Program-made: the position numbers and the translations under genes | Notes under the pieces: model-generated | What the model saw: only the letters and a program-made list of their open reading frames with translations | The model's database searches: none | What the model was told of the DNA's origin: nothing | Shown here: positions 18,444 to 27,177 of the stretch, piece by piece | Layout: every line of letters begins with the position of its first letter | How positions within the stretch are numbered: position 1 is the first letter of the stretch | Assembly (NCBI GenBank): GCA_002841355.1 | Contig: PHFB01000001.1 | Span: forward strand, 248,001-312,000 | From: Actinobacteria bacterium HGW-Actinobacteria-1 | GTDB taxonomy: Bacteria > Actinomycetota > Coriobacteriia > Anaerosomatales > Anaerosomataceae | Reading direction: 5' to 3' | DNA length: 64,000 bases

Positions 18444-19400
18444 ATGCCGGAGACGACAGCCGAGTCCCACGAGCGCCCGATGGTCATCGCCATCGTCGGA
18501 CCCACCGCCGTCGGCAAGACCGACGTAGCCGAACAACTCGCGGCGGATCTCGGTGGCGAACTCGTCAGTGCCGACTCGATGCAGGTGTATCGAGGCATGG
18601 ATATCGGCACGGCGAAGCCCACACCTTCGGCGCGACGTGTGCCATACCACTGCATCGACCTCGTGGAGCCGGGAACCCCGTACTCGGCCGCGCTCTACCA
18701 GCGCGATGCCCGGAGCGCGATCGATGACATCGCCGCACGTGGCAAGGTTCCAGTGCTCTGCGGCGGAACCGGCTTGTACGTGCGAGCGGCGCTCGACGAT
18801 TGGGAGTTTCCAACCGGAGACCTTGCGACCCCCGAGCGCGCTCGGCTCGAGACACTTGCAGGCGAAATCGGTCCGCTCGGCATGCACGAGCGCCTTGCGG
18901 CGATCGACCCTGCTGCCGCTGCGGCCATACATCCCAACAACGTCCGCCGCGTCGTCCGCGCCCTCGAAATGGCCGAGAGCGGCGCCTCCTACGCGGTGCA
19001 AGCCGAGCGATTCTCGGCACGCAACGCCTGGTATCCGGCCACATTCATCGGGCTCACGATGGAGCGGAGCGCGCTGTACGCGCGAATCGATGCCCGTGTA
19101 GACAGCATGCTTGATGCGGGCCTCGCAGCAGAGGTTGCTGACCTGCTGAACGCAGGGTACCGTGACGCGCTCACCGCAGCGCAGGCGATAGGCTACAAGG
19201 AGATCGTCCCGGTGCTGGATGGCGAGAGCACGCTTGCCGACGCCGCGTCGGCCATCAAGCAGGCCACCCGGCGCTACGCGAAGCGCCAGCTCACCTGGTT
19301 CCGGGGCGATCCCCGCATCCAGTGGCTGGATGTCACCGGACTGTCAGCTGCCGAGCGAGCGAGCGATGTGCGCAAGCTGCTAGAATCCTCGGTAACCTGA
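18444..19400 (+). CDS. miaA: tRNA dimethylallyltransferase MiaA
   Basis: MiaA prenylates A37 of tRNAs that read UNN codons, using dimethylallyl diphosphate. The 318 aa protein has the P-loop GPTAVGKT, SADSMQVYRGMDIGTAKP, the substrate stretch PYHCIDLVEPG, GGTGLYVRA and AIGYKE. The ATG at 18444 lies 1 nt after the upstream stop codon; the frame is open farther upstream but that part overlaps the AMMECR1 coding region. It provides the substrate for MiaB. Confidence 0.95.
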   Translation: MPETTAESHERPMVIAIVGPTAVGKTDVAEQLAADLGGELVSADSMQVYRGMDIGTAKPTPSARRVPYHCIDLVEPGTPYSAALYQRDARSAIDDIAARGKVPVLCGGTGLYVRAALDDWEFPTGDLATPERARLETLAGEIGPLGMHERLAAIDPAAAAAIHPNNVRRVVRALEMAESGASYAVQAERFSARNAWYPATFIGLTMERSALYARIDARVDSMLDAGLAAEVADLLNAGYRDALTAAQAIGYKEIVPVLDGESTLADAASAIKQATRRYAKRQLTWFRGDPRIQWLDVTGLSAAERASDVRKLLESSVT

Positions 19401-19440
19401 GTTGCTGCGTCGCTGGATCCGATTCGAAGGGACTTCCATC

Positions 19441-20319
19441 GTGGATCTTTCGTTCACCAAGATGAACGGCCTAGGCAACGATTTCGTGTTCATCGAGGAC
19501 CTTGATGAACTCTGGGATCTCGATCCCGACGCGGTCGCCTGGCTCTGCGACCGGCATTTCGGTGTCGGCGCCGACGGCGTCATCCTCGTTCGTCCCGCGA
19601 CCGATCCGGCAGCGGACTACTACATGCTCTACCACAACGCCGACGGCTCGCTTGCCGAGATGTGCGGCAACGGGGCTCGCTGCTTTGCCAAGTACGTCGT
19701 CGACCGCGGCCTCATCGCACCGGACGCCGATTCGCTCGTCATCCAGACGCTTGGCGGACTCAAGCCGGTCACGTTCACGCGCGACTACGAGGGCAAGCTC
19801 TACTCGGCGACCGTGGACATGGGCGAGCCGGTGCTCACACCGGCGCTGATTCCAGCGACGTTCGACGGCGAGATGGTGTACGACTGTGCCGTCGAGACGG
19901 ATCTTGGCACCTTCAACGTCACTGCCGTCAGCATGGGCAACCCGCATGCGATCGTCTGGGTCGAGGATGTCGAGACCGCACCGGTCACAACCGTGGGCCC
20001 GCTCATCGAGACGCACCCGGCGTTCCCGCGCCACACGAACGTGGAATTCGTGCAGTTCGTGGACGTCGAGACGCTTCGCGCCCGCGTATGGGAACGTGGC
20101 GTGGGTGAGACGCTCGCGTGTGGCACAGGCGCTTGCGCCACCCTGGTGGCAGCCGTTCTCAGCTGTCGCACCGGCCGAAGCGCAACGGTCGAGTTGCCAG
20201 GCGGAGAGTTGCTGATCCGTTGGCACGAGAACGACCGCGTCTACATGACCGGTTCGGCCGCCGAGGTGTTCTCCGGCGTGATACATCTGCCCGAAGAGGA
20301 CGAGGATTCCTGCGACTAG
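19441..20319 (+). CDS. dapF: Diaminopimelate epimerase
   Basis: DapF interconverts LL- and meso-diaminopimelate for lysine and peptidoglycan. The 292 aa protein has both catalytic cysteines, in MCGNGARC and ACGTGACAT, and the N-terminal FTKMNGLGNDFV. The GTG at 19441 follows a GAAGGGA site and gives the usual short lead to FTKM. With dapL next downstream, the window encodes the last two steps of the aminotransferase variant of the DAP pathway. Confidence 0.95.
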   Translation: MDLSFTKMNGLGNDFVFIEDLDELWDLDPDAVAWLCDRHFGVGADGVILVRPATDPAADYYMLYHNADGSLAEMCGNGARCFAKYVVDRGLIAPDADSLVIQTLGGLKPVTFTRDYEGKLYSATVDMGEPVLTPALIPATFDGEMVYDCAVETDLGTFNVTAVSMGNPHAIVWVEDVETAPVTTVGPLIETHPAFPRHTNVEFVQFVDVETLRARVWERGVGETLACGTGACATLVAAVLSCRTGRSATVELPGGELLIRWHENDRVYMTGSAAEVFSGVIHLPEEDEDSCD

Positions 20320-20360
20320 CCGCATGACGCATATATTGACCCGCACTTGAAACACGCTTC

Positions 20361-20369
20361 TGCTACAGT
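20361..20369 (+). promoter_or_regulatory. Candidate extended -10 promoter for dapL
   Basis: TGCTACAGT has the TGn extended -10 element plus a TANNNT hexamer (20364-20369). A TTGACC at 20336 is 22 bp away and probably too far to serve as -35. Transcription from here would give a short leader to the dapL GTG at 20428. Confidence 0.35.
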
Positions 20370-20427
20370 GTTCCGAACGTCGGCGGGTCGCCGGCGCTCA
20401 AGTCGACCGTGAAGGGGAGCCACTACC

Positions 20428-21585
20428 GTGAGGACCGCCCAGCGCATCTCCAATCTGCCGCCGTATCTGTTTGCCGAGATCGACCGCAAGAAGGAGGCGA
20501 AGCAGGCGCAGGGGATCGATGTCATCTCTCTCGGCATCGGTGACCCGGACACTCCCACGCCCGATCACATCGTCGAGGCGATGGCCAAGGCCATCCGCAA
20601 CCCGAAGAATCACCAGTACCCGTCATACGCAGGTTCCAAGGCGTACCGGCAGGCCGCTTCCACGTGGATGAAGACCCGCTTCGGTGTCGATGTCGACCCC
20701 GACACCGAGACGCTGGCGCTCATCGGCAGCAAGGAAGGCATCGCGCACCTGTTCCCGGCGTTCGTGGATCCGGGCGAGTACACCCTCGTACCGGGCTGCG
20801 GCTACCCCGTCTACCACACCGGTGGCATCCTTGCCGGTGGGCTCACTCACTGGATGCCTATGACCGAGGAGAACGGCTTCCTCGCCGACTTCGAGAGCAC
20901 CCCGGCGGATGTTCTCGCCAAAGCGAAGATGATGTTCCTCTCGTATCCGAACAACCCCACCTCGGCAATCGCAACGCCGGAGTACTTCGATCGCGCCATC
21001 GCGTTCGCCCGTGAGCACGACCTTCTGCTCGTTCACGACAACGCCTACTCGGAGATCGGCTATGACGGATACCGTCCGCCGAGCCTGCTTGAGCGCCCGG
21101 GCGCCAAAGATGTTGCGATCGAGCTGTTCAGCTGCAGCAAGGCGTACAACATGACCGGCTGGCGTGTCGCGTTCGCCGTCGGCAACGCCACCGCGATCAA
21201 GGCGTTCGGTACCGTGAAGAGCAACATCGACTCCGGCGTGTTCACCGCGGTGCAGGATGCGGCCATCGAGGCGCTGACCGGTCCGCAGGACTCGATCGTC
21301 GAGCTCAACGCGATGTACCAGCGCCGCCGCGATCTCGTCATGGAAGCGCTCGGCAAGATCGGCCTTCAGGCCGCGACTCCGAAGGCCACCATCTACGTGT
21401 GGGCAAAGGTCCCCGAGGGCTATACGTCTGCCGGATTCGCCAGCAAGATCCTCGACGAGGCAAACGTCATCGTCGCTGCGGGTAGCGCGTACGGTCCGAG
21501 CGGTGAGGGGTACATTCGAATCAGCCTCACCACGCCGGATGACCGCCTTGAAGCCGCGATCGAGCGCATCAAGAACACTCTCTGA
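20428..21585 (+). CDS. dapL: LL-diaminopimelate aminotransferase
   Basis: DapL is a PLP-dependent class I/II aminotransferase that converts tetrahydrodipicolinate to LL-diaminopimelate in one step, using glutamate. The 385 aa protein begins AQRISNLPPYLFAEIDRKK and has ISLGIGDPD, LSYPNNPTSA, HDNAYSEI and the PLP-lysine region FSCSKAYNMTGWR. These N-terminal and PLP-loop stretches are typical of DapL and its close MalY/AspC-like relatives; adjacency to dapF favours DapL. The start GTG follows GAAGGGGAG. Confidence 0.85.
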   Translation: MRTAQRISNLPPYLFAEIDRKKEAKQAQGIDVISLGIGDPDTPTPDHIVEAMAKAIRNPKNHQYPSYAGSKAYRQAASTWMKTRFGVDVDPDTETLALIGSKEGIAHLFPAFVDPGEYTLVPGCGYPVYHTGGILAGGLTHWMPMTEENGFLADFESTPADVLAKAKMMFLSYPNNPTSAIATPEYFDRAIAFAREHDLLLVHDNAYSEIGYDGYRPPSLLERPGAKDVAIELFSCSKAYNMTGWRVAFAVGNATAIKAFGTVKSNIDSGVFTAVQDAAIEALTGPQDSIVELNAMYQRRRDLVMEALGKIGLQAATPKATIYVWAKVPEGYTSAGFASKILDEANVIVAAGSAYGPSGEGYIRISLTTPDDRLEAAIERIKNTL

Positions 21586-21608
21586 GGAGGCGGCGGTACG
21601 CCGCGACT

Positions 21609-22940
21609 ATGAGCACCAACCCGAGACGTTTCACTCCACACGAAGTCATACACGAGGTCATCGACAGAGCCGTTCTTGTCGGTGTGGATCGGGGCCGCGA
21701 GGGCGGCTGGTCGCTCGAGGACGACCTCGCCGAACTCGAACGACTTACCGATACCGCGGGTGCTCTCGTCGTCGGCACGGTGACGCAACGCCTCGACAGA
21801 CCGCACCCCAAGACCTTCGTGGGCAGTGGCAAAGTCGAAGAGATAGCTGACCTCGTTCGTGAGACCGAGGCGAGCCTTGTCGTCTTCGACGACGACCTCA
21901 CGCCTTCGCAGCAATCGAATATCGAAACCGCACTCCCGAACATCAAGGTCCTCGACCGCACTGCGCTCATCCTGGACATCTTCGCGCTCCATGCGAAGAG
22001 CCGAGAAGGGCGCCTCCAAGTCGAGCTCGCCCAGATGGAGTACCTGCTTCCCCGGCTGAGGGGTCTTTGGCGACACTTTGGACAGGCGGCGGCCGCGTCG
22101 GGCGGCGCGGTAGGTATCGGTACCCGCGGCCCGGGTGAAACGCAGCTTGAGACCGACCGGCGCCTCGCCAGAACGCGCATACAGGAACTTAAGCGCGAAC
22201 TGAGGCAGGTAGCGAAGAACCGCGAGACACAGCGGCATGCCCGCAGCCGCTCCGGAGTCTTCCGGGTCGCACTCGTCGGTTACACCAACGCCGGCAAGTC
22301 AACGCTCCTGAATGCGCTCACCGATGCGGACGTACTGGTCGAGGACAAGCTCTTCGCAACACTCGACGCCACCACGCGCAAGCTCGAACTGCCCGAGGGA
22401 CGCGAGATCACGATCACCGACACGGTCGGCTTCATAAACAAGCTTCCTCATGGACTCGTCGAGGCGTTCAAATCGACACTCGACGAGGTCCGAGAAGCGG
22501 AACTGCAGCTCCATGTCGTCGACGCCTCACATGACCTCGCTCGTGCGCAGATCGCAGCGGTGCACGAGGTCCTAGGGGAAATCGAGGCGACGGGCCACCA
22601 GCAGGTGTTGGTGTACAACAAGTGCGACCTCGTCCCGCCTGACGAACTCTTGCAGCTGAAGGCTTCCGAGCCCAACGCAGTGTTCGTTTCAGGCGCTACC
22701 GGCCAGGGGCTCGACTTGCTGCTCGAACGCATCGGCGTTGAAGCATCCCGCGCCGAGACAACGGTCGACGTCCTCGTGCCGTATACGAGAGGGGACCTTG
22801 TCCGGCTCGCGCATGAACGCGGTCATATCATCACGGAGGAGCACACGGGCGAAGGCACTCACCTCGTGTTCAAGGCCAGCCCCGGCGTGACAGCGCAGTT
22901 CATCAACCTGGAATCAGAGCGACCGGCCGAAGAAGGCTAG
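21609..22940 (+). CDS. hflX: GTPase HflX
   Basis: HflX binds the 50S subunit and splits stalled or stressed 70S ribosomes. The 443 aa protein has the N-terminal HflX domain (residues ~20-185; [26 protein letters not shown]), the glycine-rich [17 protein letters not shown] linker, and the G domain with G1 [10 protein letters not shown]3 DTVGF and G4 NKCD. The stop overlaps the convergent lexA stop by 4 bp (CTAG at 22937-22940), leaving no room for a terminator between them. Confidence 0.95.
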   Translation: MSTNPRRFTPHEVIHEVIDRAVLVGVDRGREGGWSLEDDLAELERLTDTAGALVVGTVTQRLDRPHPKTFVGSGKVEEIADLVRETEASLVVFDDDLTPSQQSNIETALPNIKVLDRTALILDIFALHAKSREGRLQVELAQMEYLLPRLRGLWRHFGQAAAASGGAVGIGTRGPGETQLETDRRLARTRIQELKRELRQVAKNRETQRHARSRSGVFRVALVGYTNAGKSTLLNALTDADVLVEDKLFATLDATTRKLELPEGREITITDTVGFINKLPHGLVEAFKSTLDEVREAELQLHVVDASHDLARAQIAAVHEVLGEIEATGHQQVLVYNKCDLVPPDELLQLKASEPNAVFVSGATGQGLDLLLERIGVEASRAETTVDVLVPYTRGDLVRLAHERGHIITEEHTGEGTHLVFKASPGVTAQFINLESERPAEEG

Positions 22941-23563
22941 ATCCGGCGAAAGAGGGCGACGACCTTGCCAAGAATCGTGAGGTCGCGCGCGTAGATCGGG
23001 TCCATCGACGAGTTCTCGGGCTGAAGTCGTACGCGGTCCGGTTCGAGGAAGTACCGCTTCACAGTTGCTTCTTCGTCGATCATCGCAACCACGATGTCGC
23101 CGTTAGTGGCGGTAGGCTGCTGGCGGACAACGACGAAATCGCCATCCAGGATCCCGGCCTCGATCATGCTCTCGCCTTTGACCCTGAGGATGAAGGTCGA
23201 TTCTGCACCACCGAGTTCCGCGGGCAGCGACACAGTCGCCTCGATGTTCTCGGCAGCAAGGATAGGGGAGCCCGCTGCAACAGAGCCGACCAGCGGAACC
23301 GCCTGCACCTTGCCGTAGTCAACCCCGCGGTCGGTATCCCGGTAGTCCAGCACCTCGAGCGCGCGAGGCTTGCTCGGGTCCCTGCGCAGGAAGCCCTTCG
23401 TCTCAAGCGCAGCAAGATGAGAATGCACCGTCGATGACGATGAGAGCCCGATAGCCTCGCCGATCTCCCGCACGGATGGGGGATACCCGCAGCGATGGAT
23501 TTCCGCCCGGATGAAGTCGAGTATCTGGCGCTGGCGCTTCGTAAGCTCGGCGCGGTATTCCAT
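22937..23563 (-). CDS. lexA: SOS repressor LexA
   Basis: LexA represses DNA-damage genes and self-cleaves when RecA filaments form. From the preferred ATG at 23563 the protein is 208 aa: a winged-HTH domain ([20 protein letters not shown]) and a peptidase S24 domain with the cleavage bond A97-G98, catalytic S132 in KGESM and K169 in ATVKRY. An in-frame ATG at 23617 would add 18 residues, but it lies upstream of the predicted transcription start and lacks a ribosome site; the 23563 start follows AGGGGGA. Three LexA-type sites lie in the divergent spacer. Confidence 0.95.
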   Translation of the reverse strand: MEYRAELTKRQRQILDFIRAEIHRCGYPPSVREIGEAIGLSSSSTVHSHLAALETKGFLRRDPSKPRALEVLDYRDTDRGVDYGKVQAVPLVGSVAAGSPILAAENIEATVSLPAELGGAESTFILRVKGESMIEAGILDGDFVVVRQQPTATNGDIVVAMIDEEATVKRYFLEPDRVRLQPENSSMDPIYARDLTILGKVVALFRRI

Positions 23564-23598
23564 CAAGTCCCCCTGACCGAAAGCACGTTCGTGTTCAC

Positions 23599-23627
23599 AG
23601 TGTACGACGTCCGTCATTGTGGTGCAA
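23599..23627 (-). promoter_or_regulatory. Candidate lexA promoter
   Basis: On the minus strand, TTGCAC (23622-23627) and TACACT (23599-23604) are spaced by 17 bp. Transcription would begin near 23592, downstream of the longer lexA start, which supports the shorter LexA protein. The LexA-like site at 23625-23638 overlaps the -35. Confidence 0.5.
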
Positions 23628-23638
23628 ACATGCGTTCG
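23625..23638. promoter_or_regulatory. Degenerate LexA operator A
   Basis: CAAACatgcGTTCG differs from the GAAC-N4-GTTC consensus at one base. It abuts the predicted lexA -35, so it would serve lexA autoregulation. It is in register with two perfect boxes 30 and 58 bp away. Confidence 0.5.
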
Positions 23639-23647
23639 CTTTTCTAC

Positions 23648-23676
23648 TTGCGCGCGAACATGTGTTCGTATACGAT
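23648..23676 (+). promoter_or_regulatory. SOS promoter of the LysM gene with LexA operator B
   Basis: A perfect box CGAACatgtGTTCG lies at 23655-23668, between -35 TTGCGC (23648-23653) and -10 TACGAT (23671-23676, 17 bp spacing). The arrangement is base-for-base like the recA promoter: 15 nt from the -35 to TATACG, with the operator filling the spacer. It would drive the LysM membrane protein, and may also affect the divergent lexA. Confidence 0.8.
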
Positions 23677-23682
23677 GCTATC

Positions 23683-23696
23683 AGAACATATGTTCG
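23683..23696. promoter_or_regulatory. LexA operator C
   Basis: AGAACatatGTTCG matches the core GAAC-N4-GTTC exactly. It is 28 bp from operator B, close to three helical turns, and lies just downstream of the predicted LysM transcription start. Confidence 0.75.
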
Positions 23697-23771
23697 CTTT
23701 CTGCTCATTCGTGTCAGACCCGATTGCTACTGTCTGATCATCGAATGAGACCCGGCAAGGGGGAGTACACG

Positions 23772-24158
23772 ATGCGCGCCGACATCGCTTCAGCAGTACC
23801 AGAGGCCACGAACTCATACCGATCGCGGCCGACGAGGTCCATGCGCTCAAGACAGCGCCTCAGCGGGCTGGAGATCGCCATCCTCGCGGTATCAGTGCTG
23901 GTGCTTGTCGCTGTCGCTCTACTGCCCGGCCTGCGCGCCTCAGCACCTACGTGGCCCGGTGCCGTGACGGTCAAGGTCGACAGCTCGCAGACCTTATGGG
24001 GCATCGCGCAGGCACATCCCATCGAGGGACTCACCACCGCACAGACGGTTGCCGCCATTCGATCCGCCAACCAACTATCCGACAGCGCGCTCCGCGAGGG
24101 TCAGCTCCTTCGCGTACCGGGAGCTGCGGACAGCTCAGCGGCCATGGCAAGCCGCTGA
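23772..24158 (+). CDS. Small membrane LysM protein, probable SOS cell-division inhibitor (YneA/Rv2719c-like)
   Basis: The 128 aa product has a short basic N-terminus, one membrane helix (residues ~35-58; EIAILAVSVLVLVAVALLPG) and an extracytoplasmic LysM domain (~65-115; VTVKVDSSQTLWGIAQAHP). The ATG at 23772 follows AAGGGGGAG; a longer frame from 23619 runs through the operators and is rejected. A TM plus LysM protein divergent from lexA and under LexA boxes matches B. subtilis yneA and M. tuberculosis Rv2719c, both DNA-damage-induced division blockers. The next gene is nrdR, as in mycobacteria. Function is inferred from architecture, operators and synteny. Confidence 0.75.
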   Translation: MRADIASAVPEATNSYRSRPTRSMRSRQRLSGLEIAILAVSVLVLVAVALLPGLRASAPTWPGAVTVKVDSSQTLWGIAQAHPIEGLTTAQTVAAIRSANQLSDSALREGQLLRVPGAADSSAAMASR

Positions 24159-24212
24159 CCGGCGGTTTCCCCCTCTTCCCTAAGACAAAGTAATCTCAGA
24201 CGCAATTCGCCG

Positions 24213-24241
24213 TTGTAGCCCTATATGTTGTGTGCTAGGCT
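24213..24241 (+). promoter_or_regulatory. Candidate promoter of the nrdR-nrdD-nrdG operon
   Basis: TTGTAG (24213-24218) and TAGGCT (24236-24241) are spaced by 17 bp. A NrdR-box-like sequence fills the spacer, and a second weaker one lies across the predicted start point near 24248. Confidence 0.5.
24218..24233. promoter_or_regulatory. NrdR box 1
   Basis: GCCCTATATGTTGTGT matches the published NrdR box acaCwAtATaTwGtgt at 13 of 16 positions. It lies between the -35 and -10 elements, as expected for repression. Confidence 0.6.
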
Positions 24242-24248
24242 CGTTCAA

Positions 24249-24264
24249 AGCCTAGATGTGGGGG
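24249..24264. promoter_or_regulatory. NrdR box 2, degenerate
   Basis: The sequence around CCTAGATGTGGGG matches only about half of the consensus, but it starts exactly 31 bp after box 1. NrdR boxes usually occur as pairs about three helical turns apart, which is the main support for this call. Confidence 0.35.
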
Positions 24265-24271
24265 TGCGGCC

Positions 24272-24715
24272 ATGCGGTGTCCGTACTGCGGCCACGCAGA
24301 GACTAAAGTCGTGGATTCGCGGGTCTCGGAGTCGGGAGACGCAATTCGGCGACGGCGGGAGTGCCTCCAATGCGAGCAGCGCTTCACGACGTATGAGCGT
24401 CGCGAAGAAATGCCGCTGATGGTCGTTAAGCGCGATTCAAGCCGGGAGCCGTTCGACCGCGCAAAGCTCTTGCGCGGCCTGATCGTCGCGACGGCAAAAC
24501 GGAACGTGACGCCTCAACAACTTGAGGCTCTGATCGACGGAATTGAGACCGAGTTGCACAACTCGTTCTCGTATGAAGTAAGTGCAAAGCACCTTGGAGA
24601 CATGGTCCTGAAGCGTCTCCTCGATTTGGACAAGGTCGCCTACATCAGGTTCGCCTCTGTCTACAAGCAATTCCAGGATCTGGACGAGTTCACATCTGAG
24701 CTCAAGAAGCTGTGA
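24272..24715 (+). CDS. nrdR: Transcriptional repressor NrdR
   Basis: NrdR represses ribonucleotide reductase genes and senses ATP/dATP. The 147 aa protein has the N-terminal zinc ribbon (CPYCGH, then [12 protein letters not shown]) and an ATP-cone domain (residues ~47-137; [20 protein letters not shown]). It starts at ATG 24272 and lies 57 nt upstream of nrdD. The sites upstream suggest it controls its own operon. Other class I or II reductase genes are not in this window. Confidence 0.96.
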   Translation: MRCPYCGHAETKVVDSRVSESGDAIRRRRECLQCEQRFTTYERREEMPLMVVKRDSSREPFDRAKLLRGLIVATAKRNVTPQQLEALIDGIETELHNSFSYEVSAKHLGDMVLKRLLDLDKVAYIRFASVYKQFQDLDEFTSELKKL

Positions 24716-24772
24716 TGCGCACTCGTTGATTCATCTTGCTAAGAAAGCGTCGGCACCCAGGAGGAGCACGAG

Positions 24773-26905
24773 ATGGTTCTGGAACGCGTGATCAATGTAA
24801 TCAAGCCTGCGACCTCGCCGCAGGGCGCCGATGCTATGGATATCGCTCTTCTGGTCTCGACAACATCGCGGCAGGAGATCGACACCTGGGACCGCTCCAA
24901 GATCGCCGAGTCGCTGGTCAAGGAGACGGAGATCGCACCCCGCCTGGCAGAGGAGATCGCTCTCGCAGTCGAGGATCGCATTGACGGTACCAACCTGATG
25001 ACGGTCACCACCGCCATCATCCGTGAGTTCGTCGACCTCGAGCTGCTCGACAGAGGGCTCACCACCACCCTCAAGAAGCACACGCATATCGGCCTGCCGA
25101 TGTGGGACGTTGAGCAGATCATCACGAATGCGAACAAAGAGAACAGCAACACGACCCACAATCCCGAATCGATCAACCTCACGCTCGCCGAGACGATTCT
25201 CAAGGAGTTCGCCCTTCGCAAGGTGTTCTCCGATGACGTCGCTGAAGCCCACTATGTGGGCGACATCCACCTGCATGACCTCGGATTCATCATCCGTCCG
25301 TACTGCGGCGGACACAGCCTGGAGTACATCAAGAAGTTCGGCCTGAAGCTCCCGAACATCACATCGGTCTCCAAGCCCGCCAAGCACCCGGAAGTGCTCA
25401 TCGGCCACATGGTGAAGATGGCCAGCGCCCTTCAGGCCCACTACGCCGGTGCGGTTGGCTGGGAAGCAGTGAATGTCTTCATGGCTCCGTACCTCGTAGG
25501 GAAGAGCGCGGAGGAGCTCGACCAGCTTGCCCAGATGCTCATCTTCGAGTTCAACCAGCTTGCTGGTGCCCGTGGTTCGCAGGTCGTCTTCACCGACTTC
25601 AACCTGTACTACAACGTGCCCCGTCACTTCGCCGACACGCCCGCGATCGGCCCGGGCGGAGAGTACACCGGCAAGACGTACGCCGCATACGAGAAGGAAG
25701 CACAGTCGTTCCTGAAGGCGATGTTCAACGTCTACATGCGCGGAGACGCCCACGGCAAGACGTTCGTCTTTCCAAAGCCGTTGCTCCACATCAGCGAGGA
25801 CTTCTTCCGCACCGAAGGACATGAGACGTTCCTCGACCAAGCGTGCGCGGTGGCAAGCAAGCAGGGCATCACGTACTTCGTGTTCGATCGCGGCGATGAG
25901 GTCACGGTTTCCCAGTGCTGCAGGCTCAAGCTCAAGTTGAGCCAGGATCAGCTCAAGGAAACGGTCACCCCAGAGAAGATGCGCTTCTCGGCGCTTCAGA
26001 ACGTGACGATCAACCTGCCGCGAATCGCCTACAAGGCACACGGCAGCGATCAGGCGCTCTTCATGGAGATCAACAGGACCCTTGAGCTGGTGGGCAAGGC
26101 GCACGCACAGAAGCGGGCGTTCATCCAAGAGCTGTTCGACCTGGGAGACGAAGGCCCCCTCGGCATGCTCACCCTCGACCTCGACGGGAGCCCATACTTG
26201 AAGATGGACCGGCTCACGTATCTAGCTGGCCTCATTGGGCTCAATGAGCTCGTTCAGGTTCACACCGGACAGCAGCTTCACGAGTCGGACGACGCCCTCA
26301 GGTTCGGGTTGAAGGTGATATCCGCTATGAGTCTCAAGTGTCGGGAAATCTCTGAACGCTACGGCATCAACCTCGTGCTCGAGGAGAGCCCGGCCGAGTC
26401 TGCGGGCTACCGCCTCGCCAAACTCGACATGAAGTACTGGCCCGAGCAGACCGCTGCTGTCGTGAAGGGTGACCTCACCAGTACCAACTACTACTACACC
26501 AACTCCATCCACCTTGCAGCAGACGCGCCTATCGACTACATCACGCGGGTCGAGAAGCAGTCGCGCTTCCATCCGCTCATCGAGGCCGGCGCCATCGTGC
26601 ATGTATGGCTCGGCGAGAGCGAGCCGGATCCGTCAGCGATCCGTTCGTTCGTGGAGAAAACGTTCCGGAATACGCAGTGCTCGCAAATTGCGTTCAGCCC
26701 CGAGTTCACCGTGTGCGAGTCATGCCGTCGGACGAGCCGCGGCCTCAAGGCGCAGTGTCCGCTGTGCGGATCGATGGATGTCTACGGAGTGACCCGCATC
26801 GTCGGATACTTCAGCAAGGTGCAGACCTGGAACAGAAGCAAGGTCGGCGAACTCTACGATCGAGTTCGTACCGACCTCTCCGATTCTCAGATCGTCTCGG
26901 CGTAG
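24773..26905 (+). CDS. nrdD: Anaerobic ribonucleoside-triphosphate reductase
   Basis: NrdD is the class III, glycyl-radical ribonucleotide reductase, which makes dNTPs without oxygen. The 710 aa protein has an N-terminal ATP-cone-like region (residues ~1-95) and a catalytic barrel with IHLHDLGF, YCGGHS and NVFMAPYL. The C-terminal zinc site is C648-x2-C651 and C662-x2-C665, followed by the glycyl-radical loop RIVGYFS with G678. The AGGAGGAGC ribosome site precedes ATG. The operon continues with a small thioredoxin-like protein and the activase nrdG. Its presence indicates at least facultative anaerobic growth. Confidence 0.95.
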   Translation: MVLERVINVIKPATSPQGADAMDIALLVSTTSRQEIDTWDRSKIAESLVKETEIAPRLAEEIALAVEDRIDGTNLMTVTTAIIREFVDLELLDRGLTTTLKKHTHIGLPMWDVEQIITNANKENSNTTHNPESINLTLAETILKEFALRKVFSDDVAEAHYVGDIHLHDLGFIIRPYCGGHSLEYIKKFGLKLPNITSVSKPAKHPEVLIGHMVKMASALQAHYAGAVGWEAVNVFMAPYLVGKSAEELDQLAQMLIFEFNQLAGARGSQVVFTDFNLYYNVPRHFADTPAIGPGGEYTGKTYAAYEKEAQSFLKAMFNVYMRGDAHGKTFVFPKPLLHISEDFFRTEGHETFLDQACAVASKQGITYFVFDRGDEVTVSQCCRLKLKLSQDQLKETVTPEKMRFSALQNVTINLPRIAYKAHGSDQALFMEINRTLELVGKAHAQKRAFIQELFDLGDEGPLGMLTLDLDGSPYLKMDRLTYLAGLIGLNELVQVHTGQQLHESDDALRFGLKVISAMSLKCREISERYGINLVLEESPAESAGYRLAKLDMKYWPEQTAAVVKGDLTSTNYYYTNSIHLAADAPIDYITRVEKQSRFHPLIEAGAIVHVWLGESEPDPSAIRSFVEKTFRNTQCSQIAFSPEFTVCESCRRTSRGLKAQCPLCGSMDVYGVTRIVGYFSKVQTWNRSKVGELYDRVRTDLSDSQIVSA

Positions 26906-26920
26906 GCTAGGGAGTCTCAC

Positions 26921-27166
26921 ATGGAAGTCAAACTCTTCGTCAAACAGGATTGTCCCCGCTGCCCGGCTGCGAAGAAGGCGTGCGAGGGACTTCTGGGTGT
27001 CTCGGAGTACGACGTCGATTCAATCGACGGCCTTGCCGAGGCATCGTTCTACGGCATCATGGCTACTCCGTCTGTACTTGTGTTCGATTCGACCGGTCGT
27101 GAAGTGGCCGGCTGGCGCGGCGAGGCTCCGCCGGTCGACGACCTGCACACCCTGCTCGCGAACTGA
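26921..27166 (+). CDS. Thioredoxin/glutaredoxin-like protein with CPRC active site
   Basis: The 81 aa protein has a thioredoxin-type start VKLFVKQDCPRC (C11 and C14) and a cis-proline in ATPSVLVF. It is shorter than thioredoxin and close to NrdH/glutaredoxin size. Between nrdD and nrdG it is probably the electron donor to NrdD: some class III enzymes use a thioredoxin or glutaredoxin-type reductant instead of formate. It starts 15 nt after nrdD. Confidence 0.8.
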   Translation: MEVKLFVKQDCPRCPAAKKACEGLLGVSEYDVDSIDGLAEASFYGIMATPSVLVFDSTGREVAGWRGEAPPVDDLHTLLAN

Positions 27167-27177
27167 GAGGTACGTCC

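Noticed and set aside
23564-23617. Longer LexA N-terminus
   Set aside because: The ATG at 23617 lies upstream of the predicted lexA transcription start, and the ATG at 23563 has a better ribosome-binding site.
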